A stretch of DNA of 33,270 nucleotides from Clostridia bacterium (GCA_017436525.1 JAFSCX010000036.1:1-33270); one strand, 5' to 3'; positions 1 through 7,314 are shown, counted from the stretch's first letter. Program-made: numbers and translations. Notes: generated by a model from the sequence alone, not told the origin.

Positions 1-64
1 ACGGTTCACCGGATATAACACGGTCAATGACCGCTTGTTTTTCTTCTTTAGTATAAGTTCTCAT
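1..64 (-). CDS. Partial HTH/transposase-like protein, N-terminus only
   Basis: An ATG at 64-62 is preceded on the minus strand by AAAAGGAGT at good spacing and opens a frame that leaves the window at position 1. The 21 visible residues begin MRTYTKEEKQ and continue with AVIDRVISGEP. This resembles the first helix of IS3/IS911-type OrfA helix-turn-helix proteins, but so little is visible that any small HTH protein is possible. It runs divergently from the restriction-modification-like gene, as expected for an insertion-sequence remnant bordering an accessory island. The family call is inference. Confidence 0.5.
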   Translation of the reverse strand, partial: MRTYTKEEKQAVIDRVISGEP

Positions 65-84
65 ATTTTCAACTCCTTTTGAGA

Positions 85-93
85 ATTATAGCA
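85..93 (-). promoter_or_regulatory. Extended -10 promoter for the leftward HTH gene
   Basis: Read on the minus strand this is TGCTATAAT, a perfect -10 hexamer with the TG extension, 21 nt upstream of the ATG at 64. No good -35 is visible at 17 nt (CTTATA at 113-108). Confidence 0.5.
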
Positions 94-110
94 TCTCCAC
101 CATTGATTAT

Positions 111-140
111 AAGATTTTTTGGATTATTCGAAAAAATCTT
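111..140. repeat. AT-rich inverted repeat between divergent genes
   Basis: Ten-base arms AAGATTTTTT (111-120) and AAAAAATCTT (131-140) flank a 10 nt centre. The repeat lies between the divergent promoters of the HTH fragment and the methylase gene, so it may be an operator or a bidirectional terminator-like hairpin. Function unknown. Confidence 0.4.
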
Positions 141-149
141 AGCAATCTA

Positions 150-178
150 TTGAAAGGAATGTAGAAATGTGGTATAAT
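150..178 (+). promoter_or_regulatory. Sigma-A promoter of the restriction-modification-like gene
   Basis: TTGAAA (150-155), 17 nt spacer, TATAAT (173-178). Expected transcription start is about 185, within the palindrome at 181-197. Confidence 0.75.
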
Positions 179-180
179 TT

Positions 181-197
181 CAGAGTAGCTTACTCTG
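181..197. promoter_or_regulatory. Perfect palindrome over the start site of the RM-like gene
   Basis: CAGAGTA (181-187) and TACTCTG (191-197) are perfect 7-base arms around GCT. The palindrome covers the predicted transcription start and ends one base before the ribosome binding site AAAGGAG (198-204). It is well placed to be an operator or a hairpin limiting translation. Confidence 0.5.
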
Positions 198-212
198 AAA
201 GGAGAAGTCGAA

Positions 213-2906
213 ATGAGAAATAGAATTGATTTTGAAAACGACCCGCTTATTTTGAATGCGATTCAGAGAAATCTGATTGAAATTCATGGTGATAGGATAA
301 CCTACAATATTCACCAAAAGAAAACATATAACTGGGCCGATCCAGAAGAATGGGTAAGAGCGAGAACTATTGCTTTTTTAGTGTTAGAAAAAGCATATAC
401 CCCTCGCAGTATCAGAACGGAGGTTGTAGTTCCGCGCAGAACACCCGAGGATTTTGCGGATATTGTTGTATATACTGATGAACGATGCCAAAATCCGTAT
501 CTCGTTATTGAGAATAAAAAAGAGCAATTATCCCCAAGAGAACGAAATCAAGCGATTGAGCAGTTGTTTGGCAATGCAAATTCGCTTAGAGCCCCTATTG
601 CATTGTTTGATAGTTTTGGTGAATCTGTATTTTTTGATGTAGCTAACTATCCACCAACCGAAAGAAGCGAGAATGTTAAAGGCACACGGGATGTTGTTCC
701 GGTTCAGTATGGACAGATTCCCGAGTACACTTATATTGCAGGTCCTGGAAATAACGATATACACGCAGCAACAGATTATCAATTAGAGTCTAAAGTAAAA
801 CGAGCTCATTCAATAATTTGGGCAGGAGGTAAGCGAGATCCTCTTCTTGCTTTTGATGAATGGAGCAAATTAATGCTCGCCAAAGTTGAAGATGAAAGGC
901 ATACACCTAATAATACGCCGAGACAGTTCCAAGTTGGAACAAATGAGACTTATGTGGCTGTTGCAACAAGGGTTCACGAGTTATTCAAGCAGGCTTGCTT
1001 AGCCGATCCTACGATTTTCCCTGAGCAAATTACAATCAATCTGTCAGATAAGAAAATTGTTGAAGTTGTAAAGGTACTGCAAGATATATCTATAACGGAC
1101 ACGTCCGTCGATAACATTGGTGCGGCATTTGAAATCTTTTTCGGTTCTATTTTTAGAGGTGAACTGGGACAGTATTTTACTATGCGGCCACTCTCAAGAT
1201 TCACAGTTGCTATGTTAGACATTCAACACGATCATTATGTTATTGATCCCACGTGTGGAAGCGGCGGATTCCTTCTGGAAGTGCTTTTGCAAGTGTGGAA
1301 TAGATTGGACAAGGATTATGCCGGACGACGTGAACTTGAGCGAATAAAAACAGACTTTGCGCTTAACCAGGTTTATGGTATCGAAATTCACGAAATCCTC
1401 GCTCGAATTTGTAAAATTAATCTTTTACTACACCATGATGGACATACAAATATTGAAGGTGATAAGAGCTGCCTTGATACTGAGTTCACAAAAGAAAGGT
1501 TAAGACTTGGGGAAGAAAACTTCCATGTAGTAGTAGGTAATCCGCCCTTTGGTGATACTATCAAAGAAGGAGATGAAGATCAGCTCGGTAAAAGCTCTCT
1601 TGAAGACTTTGAAATATCTGCTGGACGGGTACAAATTCCCTCTGAGCATATCATTGTTGAAAAGTCCATTAAAATGCTTAAAAAAGATGGTCTCTTGGGT
1701 CTTGTATTGCCAGATGGTATATTTAATAATCAAGGCGAACTATCCAATTGTCCTCAGCTTAGAAATTATTTAGTAAAAAACGGCAGAATACTGGCTGTTG
1801 TTTCATTGCCCGACTACGCTTTTAGAAAATCCGGTGCGCAGAACAAAACATCTATATTGTTTTTCAAAAAGTTTAATTATGACCAACAAACTTCTTTTGA
1901 AAGAGTATATCAATCGCAGCTTGCAGAAGGTAAGACTGAGGAACAGGCAATACTTGCCGCCCTTTCCGCTAATAGTTACAAAGTATTTATGGCCGAGGCC
2001 AATTATGTCGGTTATTCTTCCACAGGTGTATTGATGGAGAAAAACGATTTATACAGGGGTTCTGCTGGCGGACATCTTTCTGACGACCAAACCGGTACAA
2101 TTCTTGGTGAATATAGGCGGTTTTGTGCTGATCCAGACAATTATGTTCCTACAATCAATGATTGCGCAGGATTGGATATTTGCAGTGTTTGGACTTCACA
2201 CGAAAGCCATAGATTAGACCCCAAATACCATTTGTTTAAAGTACAAGAACAACAAACATTACCCGATGGTTGGGTTAGCAAAAAAATATCACAATTAATG
2301 CGTAGACGAGAGTCGATTGTTCGCCCGCAAGAATCACCTGAAACACCTGTTGTTGTAATGACGCTTTCACAAACTGGTGACATTCGCCCTCGAGAAGCAG
2401 GCAAAGGTAAAAATCCTCCCGAATGGTTAGGAATGTATTTTGAAGATAGCTCGTCAACATGGTATGAGGCTCAGCAAGGCGACTTGGTGTATTCGTCAAT
2501 AGATTTATGGAAGGGTTGTATATCGGTTGTTCCTGAACAGTTTAACGGTGCCCTTGTTACAAAAGAGTTCCCAATATATGAAATGTTGACCGATGAAATC
2601 GTTCCTGAATTTCTTGCTGTTTTGCTACGAAGCAGGTATTATCAACGAGCGTTCCGCGCAATCACAACAGGACACAGCAATCGGAGAAGAACTCAAACAA
2701 GCGATTTTGAATCTATAGAAGTTTGTTTCCCTCCTGATAAAGAAATTCAAAGAAGCCTAATAGCGGATGTCTTAGAAGCCAAAGAAAAGCAAAAGCATGC
2801 GACCGATTCAATAGGCATAGCAATGCTTCGTTTTAGCGACATCATAGACGGACGCGGTGATGAAGAATTTGAACCTGTCTTTGATGATGGTGTTGAAGAA
2901 GAATAA
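213..2906 (+). CDS. Single-chain restriction-modification-like protein: HsdR_N-like nuclease region, N6-adenine methylase, specificity region
   Basis: An 897-residue protein predicted to methylate adenine in a specific DNA site and possibly to cut unmodified DNA. Residues about 40-135 resemble the HsdR N-terminal PD-(D/E)xK fold: D83 and the E100-N-K102 pair sit where the metal-binding residues are expected. Residues 300-600 form an HsdM-like methylase with the SAM motif DPTCGSGGF (345-353) and the catalytic NPPF (443-446). Residues about 680-870 resemble an HsdS target recognition region. The start at 213 has AAAGGAG eight bases upstream. No separate HsdR translocase or HsdS gene lies nearby, so it looks like a type IIG-like enzyme rather than type I. 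NPPF instead of NPPY is HsdM-like. The methylase call is firm; nuclease activity is inference. Confidence 0.85.
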   Translation: MRNRIDFENDPLILNAIQRNLIEIHGDRITYNIHQKKTYNWADPEEWVRARTIAFLVLEKAYTPRSIRTEVVVPRRTPEDFADIVVYTDERCQNPYLVIENKKEQLSPRERNQAIEQLFGNANSLRAPIALFDSFGESVFFDVANYPPTERSENVKGTRDVVPVQYGQIPEYTYIAGPGNNDIHAATDYQLESKVKRAHSIIWAGGKRDPLLAFDEWSKLMLAKVEDERHTPNNTPRQFQVGTNETYVAVATRVHELFKQACLADPTIFPEQITINLSDKKIVEVVKVLQDISITDTSVDNIGAAFEIFFGSIFRGELGQYFTMRPLSRFTVAMLDIQHDHYVIDPTCGSGGFLLEVLLQVWNRLDKDYAGRRELERIKTDFALNQVYGIEIHEILARICKINLLLHHDGHTNIEGDKSCLDTEFTKERLRLGEENFHVVVGNPPFGDTIKEGDEDQLGKSSLEDFEISAGRVQIPSEHIIVEKSIKMLKKDGLLGLVLPDGIFNNQGELSNCPQLRNYLVKNGRILAVVSLPDYAFRKSGAQNKTSILFFKKFNYDQQTSFERVYQSQLAEGKTEEQAILAALSANSYKVFMAEANYVGYSSTGVLMEKNDLYRGSAGGHLSDDQTGTILGEYRRFCADPDNYVPTINDCAGLDICSVWTSHESHRLDPKYHLFKVQEQQTLPDGWVSKKISQLMRRRESIVRPQESPETPVVVMTLSQTGDIRPREAGKGKNPPEWLGMYFEDSSSTWYEAQQGDLVYSSIDLWKGCISVVPEQFNGALVTKEFPIYEMLTDEIVPEFLAVLLRSRYYQRAFRAITTGHSNRRRTQTSDFESIEVCFPPDKEIQRSLIADVLEAKEKQKHATDSIGIAMLRFSDIIDGRGDEEFEPVFDDGVEEE

Positions 2907-2915
2907 ACATGATAT

Positions 2916-2976
2916 TGCGAGAGTTCGAATTCATACGCAAAAATGCCGAAAATATCTTTTTTGTAGCCCATAGACA
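2916..2976 (+). repeat. Copy A of a 60 nt intergenic module
   Basis: It aligns with 3231-3290 with only a few differences and one indel; GTTCGAATTCATAC is identical in both. It begins ten bases after the methylase stop and runs straight into a terminator hairpin. No coding function is apparent. Confidence 0.75.
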
Positions 2977-3006
2977 GAAAAACCACTTCGTAAGAAGTGG
3001 TTTTTC
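2977..3006 (+). terminator. Rho-independent terminator after the RM-like gene
   Basis: A perfect 13 bp stem (2977-2989 with 2994-3006) and a GTAA loop; the 3' arm ends in a run of T. The symmetrical A and T tails could let it act in both directions. Confidence 0.8.
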
Positions 3007-3008
3007 AG

Positions 3009-3215
3009 TTATATTCGCCTCATTTCATTCAGCGAGTTATATTGCTTCGCAGTGATATTCTTTTGGAATACTTCGCCAAAGGCGAAATATTCCAAAAGAG
3101 TGCTATTGCCCTTCGGGCAGTTAAAAGGCGAATATAATATCACTGCGGAACGAAGTGGAGCAATATCACTTTTGCGTAAGCAAAAATATCACTCCGACGA
3201 AGTCGGAATATCACT
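3009..3215. repeat. Array of small hairpins spaced by AATATCACT
   Basis: AATATCACT occurs at 3136, 3162, 3185 and 3207, with its exact reverse complement at 3051-3059. Between the copies are different short-loop hairpins: 3170-3185 (GTAA loop), 3193-3207 (GAA loop) and an imperfect one at 3141-3157. To the left lie a long hairpin at 3060-3098 and TGCCC-TTC-GGGCA at 3107-3119. An outer 12 bp inverted repeat (3009-3020 with 3126-3137) encloses the left half. No gene is credible here; a frame at 3052-3432 is an accident of the repeats. Confidence 0.8.
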
Positions 3216-3230
3216 AAAAGTTACCGATTA

Positions 3231-3290
3231 TGCGAATGTTCGAATTCATACAAAAAACGGCAAAAATATCTTTTTTGTTGCCCATGGACA
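3231..3290 (+). repeat. Copy B of the 60 nt intergenic module
   Basis: Second copy of 2916-2976, again abutting a terminator, but one with an unrelated stem sequence. The two copies bracket the hairpin array. Confidence 0.75.
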
Positions 3291-3320
3291 AAACGACTTG
3301 ACTTTTTCAAGTCGTTTTTT
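3290..3320 (+). terminator. Rho-independent terminator after module copy B
   Basis: A 12 bp stem (3290-3301 with 3307-3318), a five-base loop, and a T run through 3320. Its stem differs from the terminator after copy A, although the sequence before it is conserved. Confidence 0.75.
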
Positions 3321-3393
3321 ATCATCATATATACCCATATCAAATTATTTCTTTTCGATTGATAAAATTTACATGTTTTTGCCAATATGTACC

Positions 3394-3422
3394 TTTACTT
3401 TCCTAAAGTTTCGCAATATAAT
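3394..3422 (+). promoter_or_regulatory. Promoter of the decayed glucosidase gene
   Basis: TTTACT (3394-3399), 17 nt spacer, TATAAT (3417-3422), followed by a GAGGTGG ribosome binding site at 3431-3437. It appears intact although the gene is dead, and could now drive the TIGR04076 gene and the flavoprotein. Confidence 0.6.
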
Positions 3423-3443
3423 AGAAGAATGAGGTGGATCACC

Positions 3444-3713
3444 ATAAAAAGAAATGGTGGCAAGAATCGGTAGTATGTCAAAATTAATAAACAATCACCC
3501 TCAGATAGTTATATATTTCAGAAAATGCGCCAGAGAGACCTTTTGGTTGTGGCCAATTATTCAAAAGAGCAGGTTAAGATTGATCTGCCCGAAGAAATTA
3601 AAGCAAGCAGCTGGAAGCGTATTCTCACCAATCGCGAAAACCTTGCCCCTTCTCTTGATGGGCGCAAAGAATGGACTCCATGGGAGGTTGAGGTTTATAC
3701 CCTCACAAGATAA
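3444..3713 (+). pseudogene. Decayed GH13 alpha-glucosidase (oligo-1,6-glucosidase type), internally deleted
   Basis: Both ends of the gene survive. After the ribosome binding site at 3431 the expected ATG reads AT-A (3444-3446), as if the G were lost; the next frame spells KKKWWQESVV, the hallmark N-terminus of GH13 glucosidases (usually KKWWKEAVVYQ). That frame stops at 3486-3488. The sequence then jumps to the C-terminus: NNHPQIVIYFRK in one frame, followed after a frameshift near 3530 by RDLLVVANYSKEQV and a tail ending EVEVYTLTR at 3713. Roughly 450 of about 550 codons, including the whole catalytic barrel, are missing. The family assignment is from remembered motifs. Confidence 0.75.
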
Positions 3714-3717
3714 TGCT

Positions 3718-4020
3718 ATGAAGAAAATCAAAATCACACCGATTCGCAGATCGGTCTATCAGGACCTCATTGCTCAATATGAAAATCCCATTGAGCATGC
3801 TTGCGATGAAATCATCGGGAAAGAATACATCTGCGAAAACGGCGAAAAACCCGACGGTCTTTGCGCCGAGGCATGGAGTTGCATGGAGCGCTTCGCCAAA
3901 GAGCTTGCTTTGGGCGGCGGCAATTTTTATGATGGTTGGATGAAAAACGAACATTCTGCCATGATTTCCTGCAACGATGGTTTTAGACCTGTTTCCTTTC
4001 TGCTGGAAGTAATTGAATAG
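3718..4020 (+). CDS. TIGR04076 family protein
   Basis: A 100-residue soluble protein starting MKKIKITPIRR and ending with the conserved GGGNFYDGW and DGFRPVSF segments typical of the TIGR04076 family, whose function is unknown. Cysteines at about 38, 45, 53 and 60 and one near the C-terminus are a visible feature. The ATG at 3718 is chosen because the open frame upstream belongs to the pseudogene remnant. It lies four bases after the remnant's TAA and has no strong ribosome binding site, so it may have been translationally coupled to the lost glucosidase. The flavoprotein gene follows 18 bases later and is probably co-transcribed. Confidence 0.75.
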   Translation: MKKIKITPIRRSVYQDLIAQYENPIEHACDEIIGKEYICENGEKPDGLCAEAWSCMERFAKELALGGGNFYDGWMKNEHSAMISCNDGFRPVSFLLEVIE

Positions 4021-4038
4021 ATTCAACGAGGTAAAAAA

Positions 4039-5247
4039 ATGATTATTGCTATTATTGGCGGTGGAGCATCCGGAATGGCTGCTGCTTTGGCCGCATCAGA
4101 AAATAGAAACGCAAAAATAATCCTTTTGGAGAAGCAAGCCCGCGTAGGAAAAAAGCTTCAAGCCACCGGCAACGGTCGATGCAATCTTACCAATTTGCAT
4201 GCCTTAGAATATGGATATCATGGGGATTCACCGGAATTTTGCCGCTATGCGCTGGAGCATTTCGATCCGCAAGAGACCTTAAAATGGTTTGAATCATTGG
4301 GTTTATTTACTGTTTCCGAACCAAGCGGAAGGGTTTATCCCTATTCTGATCAAGCAAACTCTGTATTAGATATCCTTCGCTTCGCTCTCATGAAAGAGAA
4401 TATCGAATTAAAAACCGATTGGGAAGTAATTCGCGCAAAAAAACGCAATGGCGGTTTTATTTTAGAAAACGGAAAAGAGCAGATTCAATGCGATAAGCTG
4501 ATCATTGCTTGCGGCGGTCTTGCAGGCACCAAGCTCGGCGGATCTCTTTCGGGCTATAAGCTTCTTCAATCCTTTGGCCATACTTGCAGTAAATTAAGGC
4601 CTTCACTGGTGCAGATCAAAGCAGATTGGAAAGGCATCAAAGCATTAAAAGGCATCCGCGCCAACTGCCGCGCAGCCATATTCTGCAATAATCAAAAATT
4701 TGCTTCATCCGAAGGAGAGATTCAATTTACAGAATATGGCCTTTCCGGCCCTGTCATCTTTGAAATCTCCCGCGATGCCTGCTCCCGTGCAGGAAAATGG
4801 GTTGCCGAAATAGACCTTCTCCCCCAGACAGATGAGAACGCTCTGATTCAAGAGCTTAATCGGAGAAAATCAACCGCTCTGACTACGGATGATTTGCTCA
4901 CAGGCATCCTCCATAATCGCCTTGGCCGTGTATTAACCAAAATGGCAGAAATTCCATTTGGCATCGCGGTTCAGCAGGTGGAAGAGCAAAAGATTAAAAA
5001 GTTATGTAAACTTGTGAAATCCTTTCAAATTCCATTAAAAGAGCCCCTGGGCATGGACCATGCGCAGGTTACTGCCGGAGGAATCCACACCAAAGATTTC
5101 CTTGAATCCACCATGGAAAGCCGCTTGGTTAAAGGCCTTTATGCCTGCGGAGAAGTATTAGATATTGATGGTGATTGCGGCGGGTTCAACCTTCAATGGG
5201 CTTGGTGTTCCGGAAGGTTAGCGGGCCACAGCGCAGCAGAACTTTAA
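4039..5247 (+). CDS. BaiN/HI0933-family NAD(P)/FAD-dependent oxidoreductase
   Basis: A 402-residue flavoprotein of the HI0933/YhiN/BaiN family. The N-terminus carries the dinucleotide-binding glycines G7-x-G9-x-x-G12 and the family signature QATGNGRCNLTN at about residues 42-53. The C-terminus has GLYACGEVLDIDGDCGGFN, which closes the FAD site. Some relatives reduce bile-acid intermediates and others are annotated as aminoacetone oxidases; the substrate here cannot be told from sequence. GAGG precedes the start. A bidirectional terminator lies directly downstream, separating it from the convergent pncC. Confidence 0.88.
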   Translation: MIIAIIGGGASGMAAALAASENRNAKIILLEKQARVGKKLQATGNGRCNLTNLHALEYGYHGDSPEFCRYALEHFDPQETLKWFESLGLFTVSEPSGRVYPYSDQANSVLDILRFALMKENIELKTDWEVIRAKKRNGGFILENGKEQIQCDKLIIACGGLAGTKLGGSLSGYKLLQSFGHTCSKLRPSLVQIKADWKGIKALKGIRANCRAAIFCNNQKFASSEGEIQFTEYGLSGPVIFEISRDACSRAGKWVAEIDLLPQTDENALIQELNRRKSTALTTDDLLTGILHNRLGRVLTKMAEIPFGIAVQQVEEQKIKKLCKLVKSFQIPLKEPLGMDHAQVTAGGIHTKDFLESTMESRLVKGLYACGEVLDIDGDCGGFNLQWAWCSGRLAGHSAAEL

Positions 5248-5257
5248 TTAAATAGTC

Positions 5258-5288
5258 AAGGGGCTGTGAATATCTTTCACAGCCCCTT
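5258..5288. terminator. Bidirectional terminator between the flavoprotein gene and pncC
   Basis: A perfect 13 bp GC-rich stem (5258-5270 with 5276-5288) and a five-base loop between converging genes, with AT-rich flanks on both sides. Confidence 0.85.
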
Positions 5289-5292
5289 AAAA

Positions 5293-5775
5293 TTATTTTA
5301 GTTTTTGGCAAAGCGTTTCAAATACATATTCAACTGCATGATTTCTGACCTTTTCTCTACCGATAGGCCCAAAATAGCAAGTTGATGAAAATAACTCCTC
5401 ACCAATAATAAAACCAAAGCAAACCATGCCTACCGGCTTGGACTCTGTCCCGCCACCGGGGCCTGCAATACCCGAAATTCCTATCCCGACTTCGGCAGAA
5501 TTTGCCTTCGCCACTCCCTTTGCCATCTCTATTGCCACCTGCTCGCTGACAACACCATATTGAACAATCGTCTCCTCGGATACACCCAAATAGGATACCT
5601 TCGCCTCATTGGCATAGGTAACCACCGAAGCATCAAAAACCTTAGACGCATTTGGTACGTTTACGAGCCTTGCAGAAGCAAGGCCTGCCGTGCAGGATTC
5701 GGCAAAAGAAATATGCCAACCTCGCTCCATTAAAGCATCCACTACAATTTCTTCAAGAGATTTATTTTGATGCAC
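5293..5775 (-). CDS. pncC: Nicotinamide-nucleotide amidohydrolase (CinA C-terminal family)
   Basis: A 160-residue stand-alone CinA C-terminal domain that deamidates nicotinamide mononucleotide to nicotinate mononucleotide in pyridine nucleotide salvage. The ESCTAGL motif (E26-L32) holds the expected catalytic serine S27, and GISGIAGPGGGT near residues 98-109 is the phosphate-binding loop. There is no N-terminal molybdopterin-like domain, so this is PncC rather than full CinA. The start overlaps the end of the symporter gene by 14 bases, which points to translational coupling; the pairing with an amino-acid carrier has no obvious metabolic logic. Confidence 0.9.
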   Translation of the reverse strand: MHQNKSLEEIVVDALMERGWHISFAESCTAGLASARLVNVPNASKVFDASVVTYANEAKVSYLGVSEETIVQYGVVSEQVAIEMAKGVAKANSAEVGIGISGIAGPGGGTESKPVGMVCFGFIIGEELFSSTCYFGPIGREKVRNHAVEYVFETLCQKLK

Positions 5776-7186
5776 TACGCAGCCTCTTTTCTTCCTTTCT
5801 TTTCAATTCATAATCTTTTAAGATCTTCAAAGCTTCTCCACCCATGGGAAGAATAATTAAAATATTAAATACAGTCATCAGCGCAATGCCGATATCCCCA
5901 ATTGTCCAAACCAATGTATAGGTAGCAAGACCACCGATAAAGAGCATCGCCAAAGCAAGGATTTTATATGCCGTCTGCGCCCAAGGCTTATCCCCGAAAA
6001 TATAAGAAACATTAGAACGCGCATAATATAAGACGCCTACAAATGTAGAGAAAGCAAACAACCAGAGCGTAATTGCAATAAAGATTACACCAAAGCTGCC
6101 CAAATGATGATCCATCGCCGCTTGTAAAAGGGTCATGCCGTTGAGGCCGGCCACCTTCTCGGCGGGAACCATTAGCATAATCAATGCGGTACAGCTGCAG
6201 ATAATGATGGTATCAATGAAGACACCCAGCGCCTGAAAAAGGCCAATCTTGGCAGGATCGTCGGAGACTGCTGCCGCTGAAGCGCAGGGTGCAGAACCAC
6301 TCCCCGCTTCATTGGAAAAAAGCCCGCGCTTAACACCGTTCATCAACACAGCACCAAACCCGCCTGCAATAACCTGCCGGATTCCGAATGCCTCAGAAAA
6401 GATTCTTCCAAAAACGCCCGGCAAAAGAGATGCATTTTTTACAAGCAGGAAAATAGTAATCAGAAAATAGCAGCCGGCCATAATCGGTACAATAATATCC
6501 AACACTTTGACGGTCGCATTTTTACGAAGTACAATCACTGCCGAAAGAGCAACCAATACAACGATGGTATAAATCGGCGGTATTTTGAAAGCGTTGGTAA
6601 ACGCCTCAGTAACAGAATTACCAACCACCTGACTGATTCCGCACCAGCAAATCAAGCCGGAGATTGCAAATAGCAAGGCAATGATCGATTTTTTAATCTT
6701 TTTCTTTCTCTTTTTTTCTACAAAAGCATGAATATAATAAGCAGGTCCGCCGCGCTTTCCACCGTAAATAGGATCGTCTTCATTATATTTTTGCGCCAAG
6801 GTGGCCTCCACAAAAGCAGTAGCAGAGCCCACAAGAGCGGTGATCCACATCCAAAATACAGCGCCTGCACCGCCGGCAGAAATTGCCGCAACAACTCCTG
6901 CAAGATTGCCCATTCCCACCCTTGTGGCAGTAGAAACAATCAGCGATTGCCAGCCGGAAAGGCCGCCCTTTTTATTGGATTCTTTTTCACAAGAAACCCG
7001 AACCATCTCCGGAAGCAAGCGAATGGGAAGGACTTTTGTGCGGATGGTAAAATAGATACCGGTCGGTACCAATAGAAGCACCAGCAGAGAAATTCCCAAG
7101 CTTGCACCTCCGGGCAGAGGAATTACAAATAGATCTCCCCAGAACAGGTTGTAAATAAAATTAATAACACTTTCAACTATTTTCAC
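5762..7186 (-). CDS. AGCS-family sodium:alanine/amino-acid symporter
   Basis: A 474-residue membrane protein of the alanine or glycine:cation symporter family (AlsT/DagA-like), importing a small neutral amino acid with Na+. The family signatures GMGNLAG (91-97), the segment YGGKRGGPAYYI after residue 141, and SNEAGSGSAP are present, with about ten hydrophobic segments throughout. Translation starts at a GTG (7186-7184) with GAGGA eight bases upstream; no better ATG fits. A promoter lies upstream, and the gene is divergent from the MFS-GH2 fusion. Alanine, glycine or glutamine are all possible substrates. Confidence 0.9.
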   Translation of the reverse strand: MKIVESVINFIYNLFWGDLFVIPLPGGASLGISLLVLLLVPTGIYFTIRTKVLPIRLLPEMVRVSCEKESNKKGGLSGWQSLIVSTATRVGMGNLAGVVAAISAGGAGAVFWMWITALVGSATAFVEATLAQKYNEDDPIYGGKRGGPAYYIHAFVEKKRKKKIKKSIIALLFAISGLICWCGISQVVGNSVTEAFTNAFKIPPIYTIVVLVALSAVIVLRKNATVKVLDIIVPIMAGCYFLITIFLLVKNASLLPGVFGRIFSEAFGIRQVIAGGFGAVLMNGVKRGLFSNEAGSGSAPCASAAAVSDDPAKIGLFQALGVFIDTIIICSCTALIMLMVPAEKVAGLNGMTLLQAAMDHHLGSFGVIFIAITLWLFAFSTFVGVLYYARSNVSYIFGDKPWAQTAYKILALAMLFIGGLATYTLVWTIGDIGIALMTVFNILIILPMGGEALKILKDYELKRKEEKRLRSASK

Positions 7187-7245
7187 AACAGTTATCCTCT
7201 TTTATATTTTTAGGCTTTAATACCTTAAAGTCAAACAGCCATTTC

Positions 7246-7273
7246 ATTATATCACAGAAAATCAAAAATTCAA
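7246..7273 (-). promoter_or_regulatory. Promoter of the AGCS symporter-pncC pair
   Basis: On the minus strand: TTGAAT (7273-7268), 16 nt spacer, TATAAT (7251-7246), about 60 nt ahead of the GTG start. Confidence 0.6.
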
Positions 7274-7285
7274 CCCATATTTTAA

Positions 7286-7314
7286 TTGATTTATTTTACT
7301 ATCAATAGTATGAT
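7286..7314 (+). promoter_or_regulatory. Promoter of the MFS-GH2 operon
   Basis: TTGATT (7286-7291), 17 nt spacer, TATGAT (7309-7314). A palindrome fills most of the spacer. Confidence 0.5.
7297..7310. promoter_or_regulatory. Palindromic operator candidate, TACTAT-CA-ATAGTA
   Basis: Six-base perfect arms around CA lie between the -35 and -10 of the predicted MFS-GH2 promoter, a classic repressor position. No regulator gene is adjacent. Confidence 0.4.

Noticed and set aside
3009..3215. CRISPR array
   Set aside because: The repeated unit is only 9 bases and the segments between are palindromes rather than unique spacers; no cas genes are present.
3009..3320. Retron or group II intron RNA
   Set aside because: No reverse transcriptase is in the window and no intron domain V-like structure was seen.
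3052..3432. 126-codon open frame through the intergenic repeats
   Set aside because: It runs through hairpins, both repeat classes and a terminator, has no ribosome binding site, and its composition follows the palindromes.
3454..4020. 188-codon protein start at 3454
   Set aside because: The first 88 codons cover the glucosidase remnant in mixed frames; the real protein starts at 3718.
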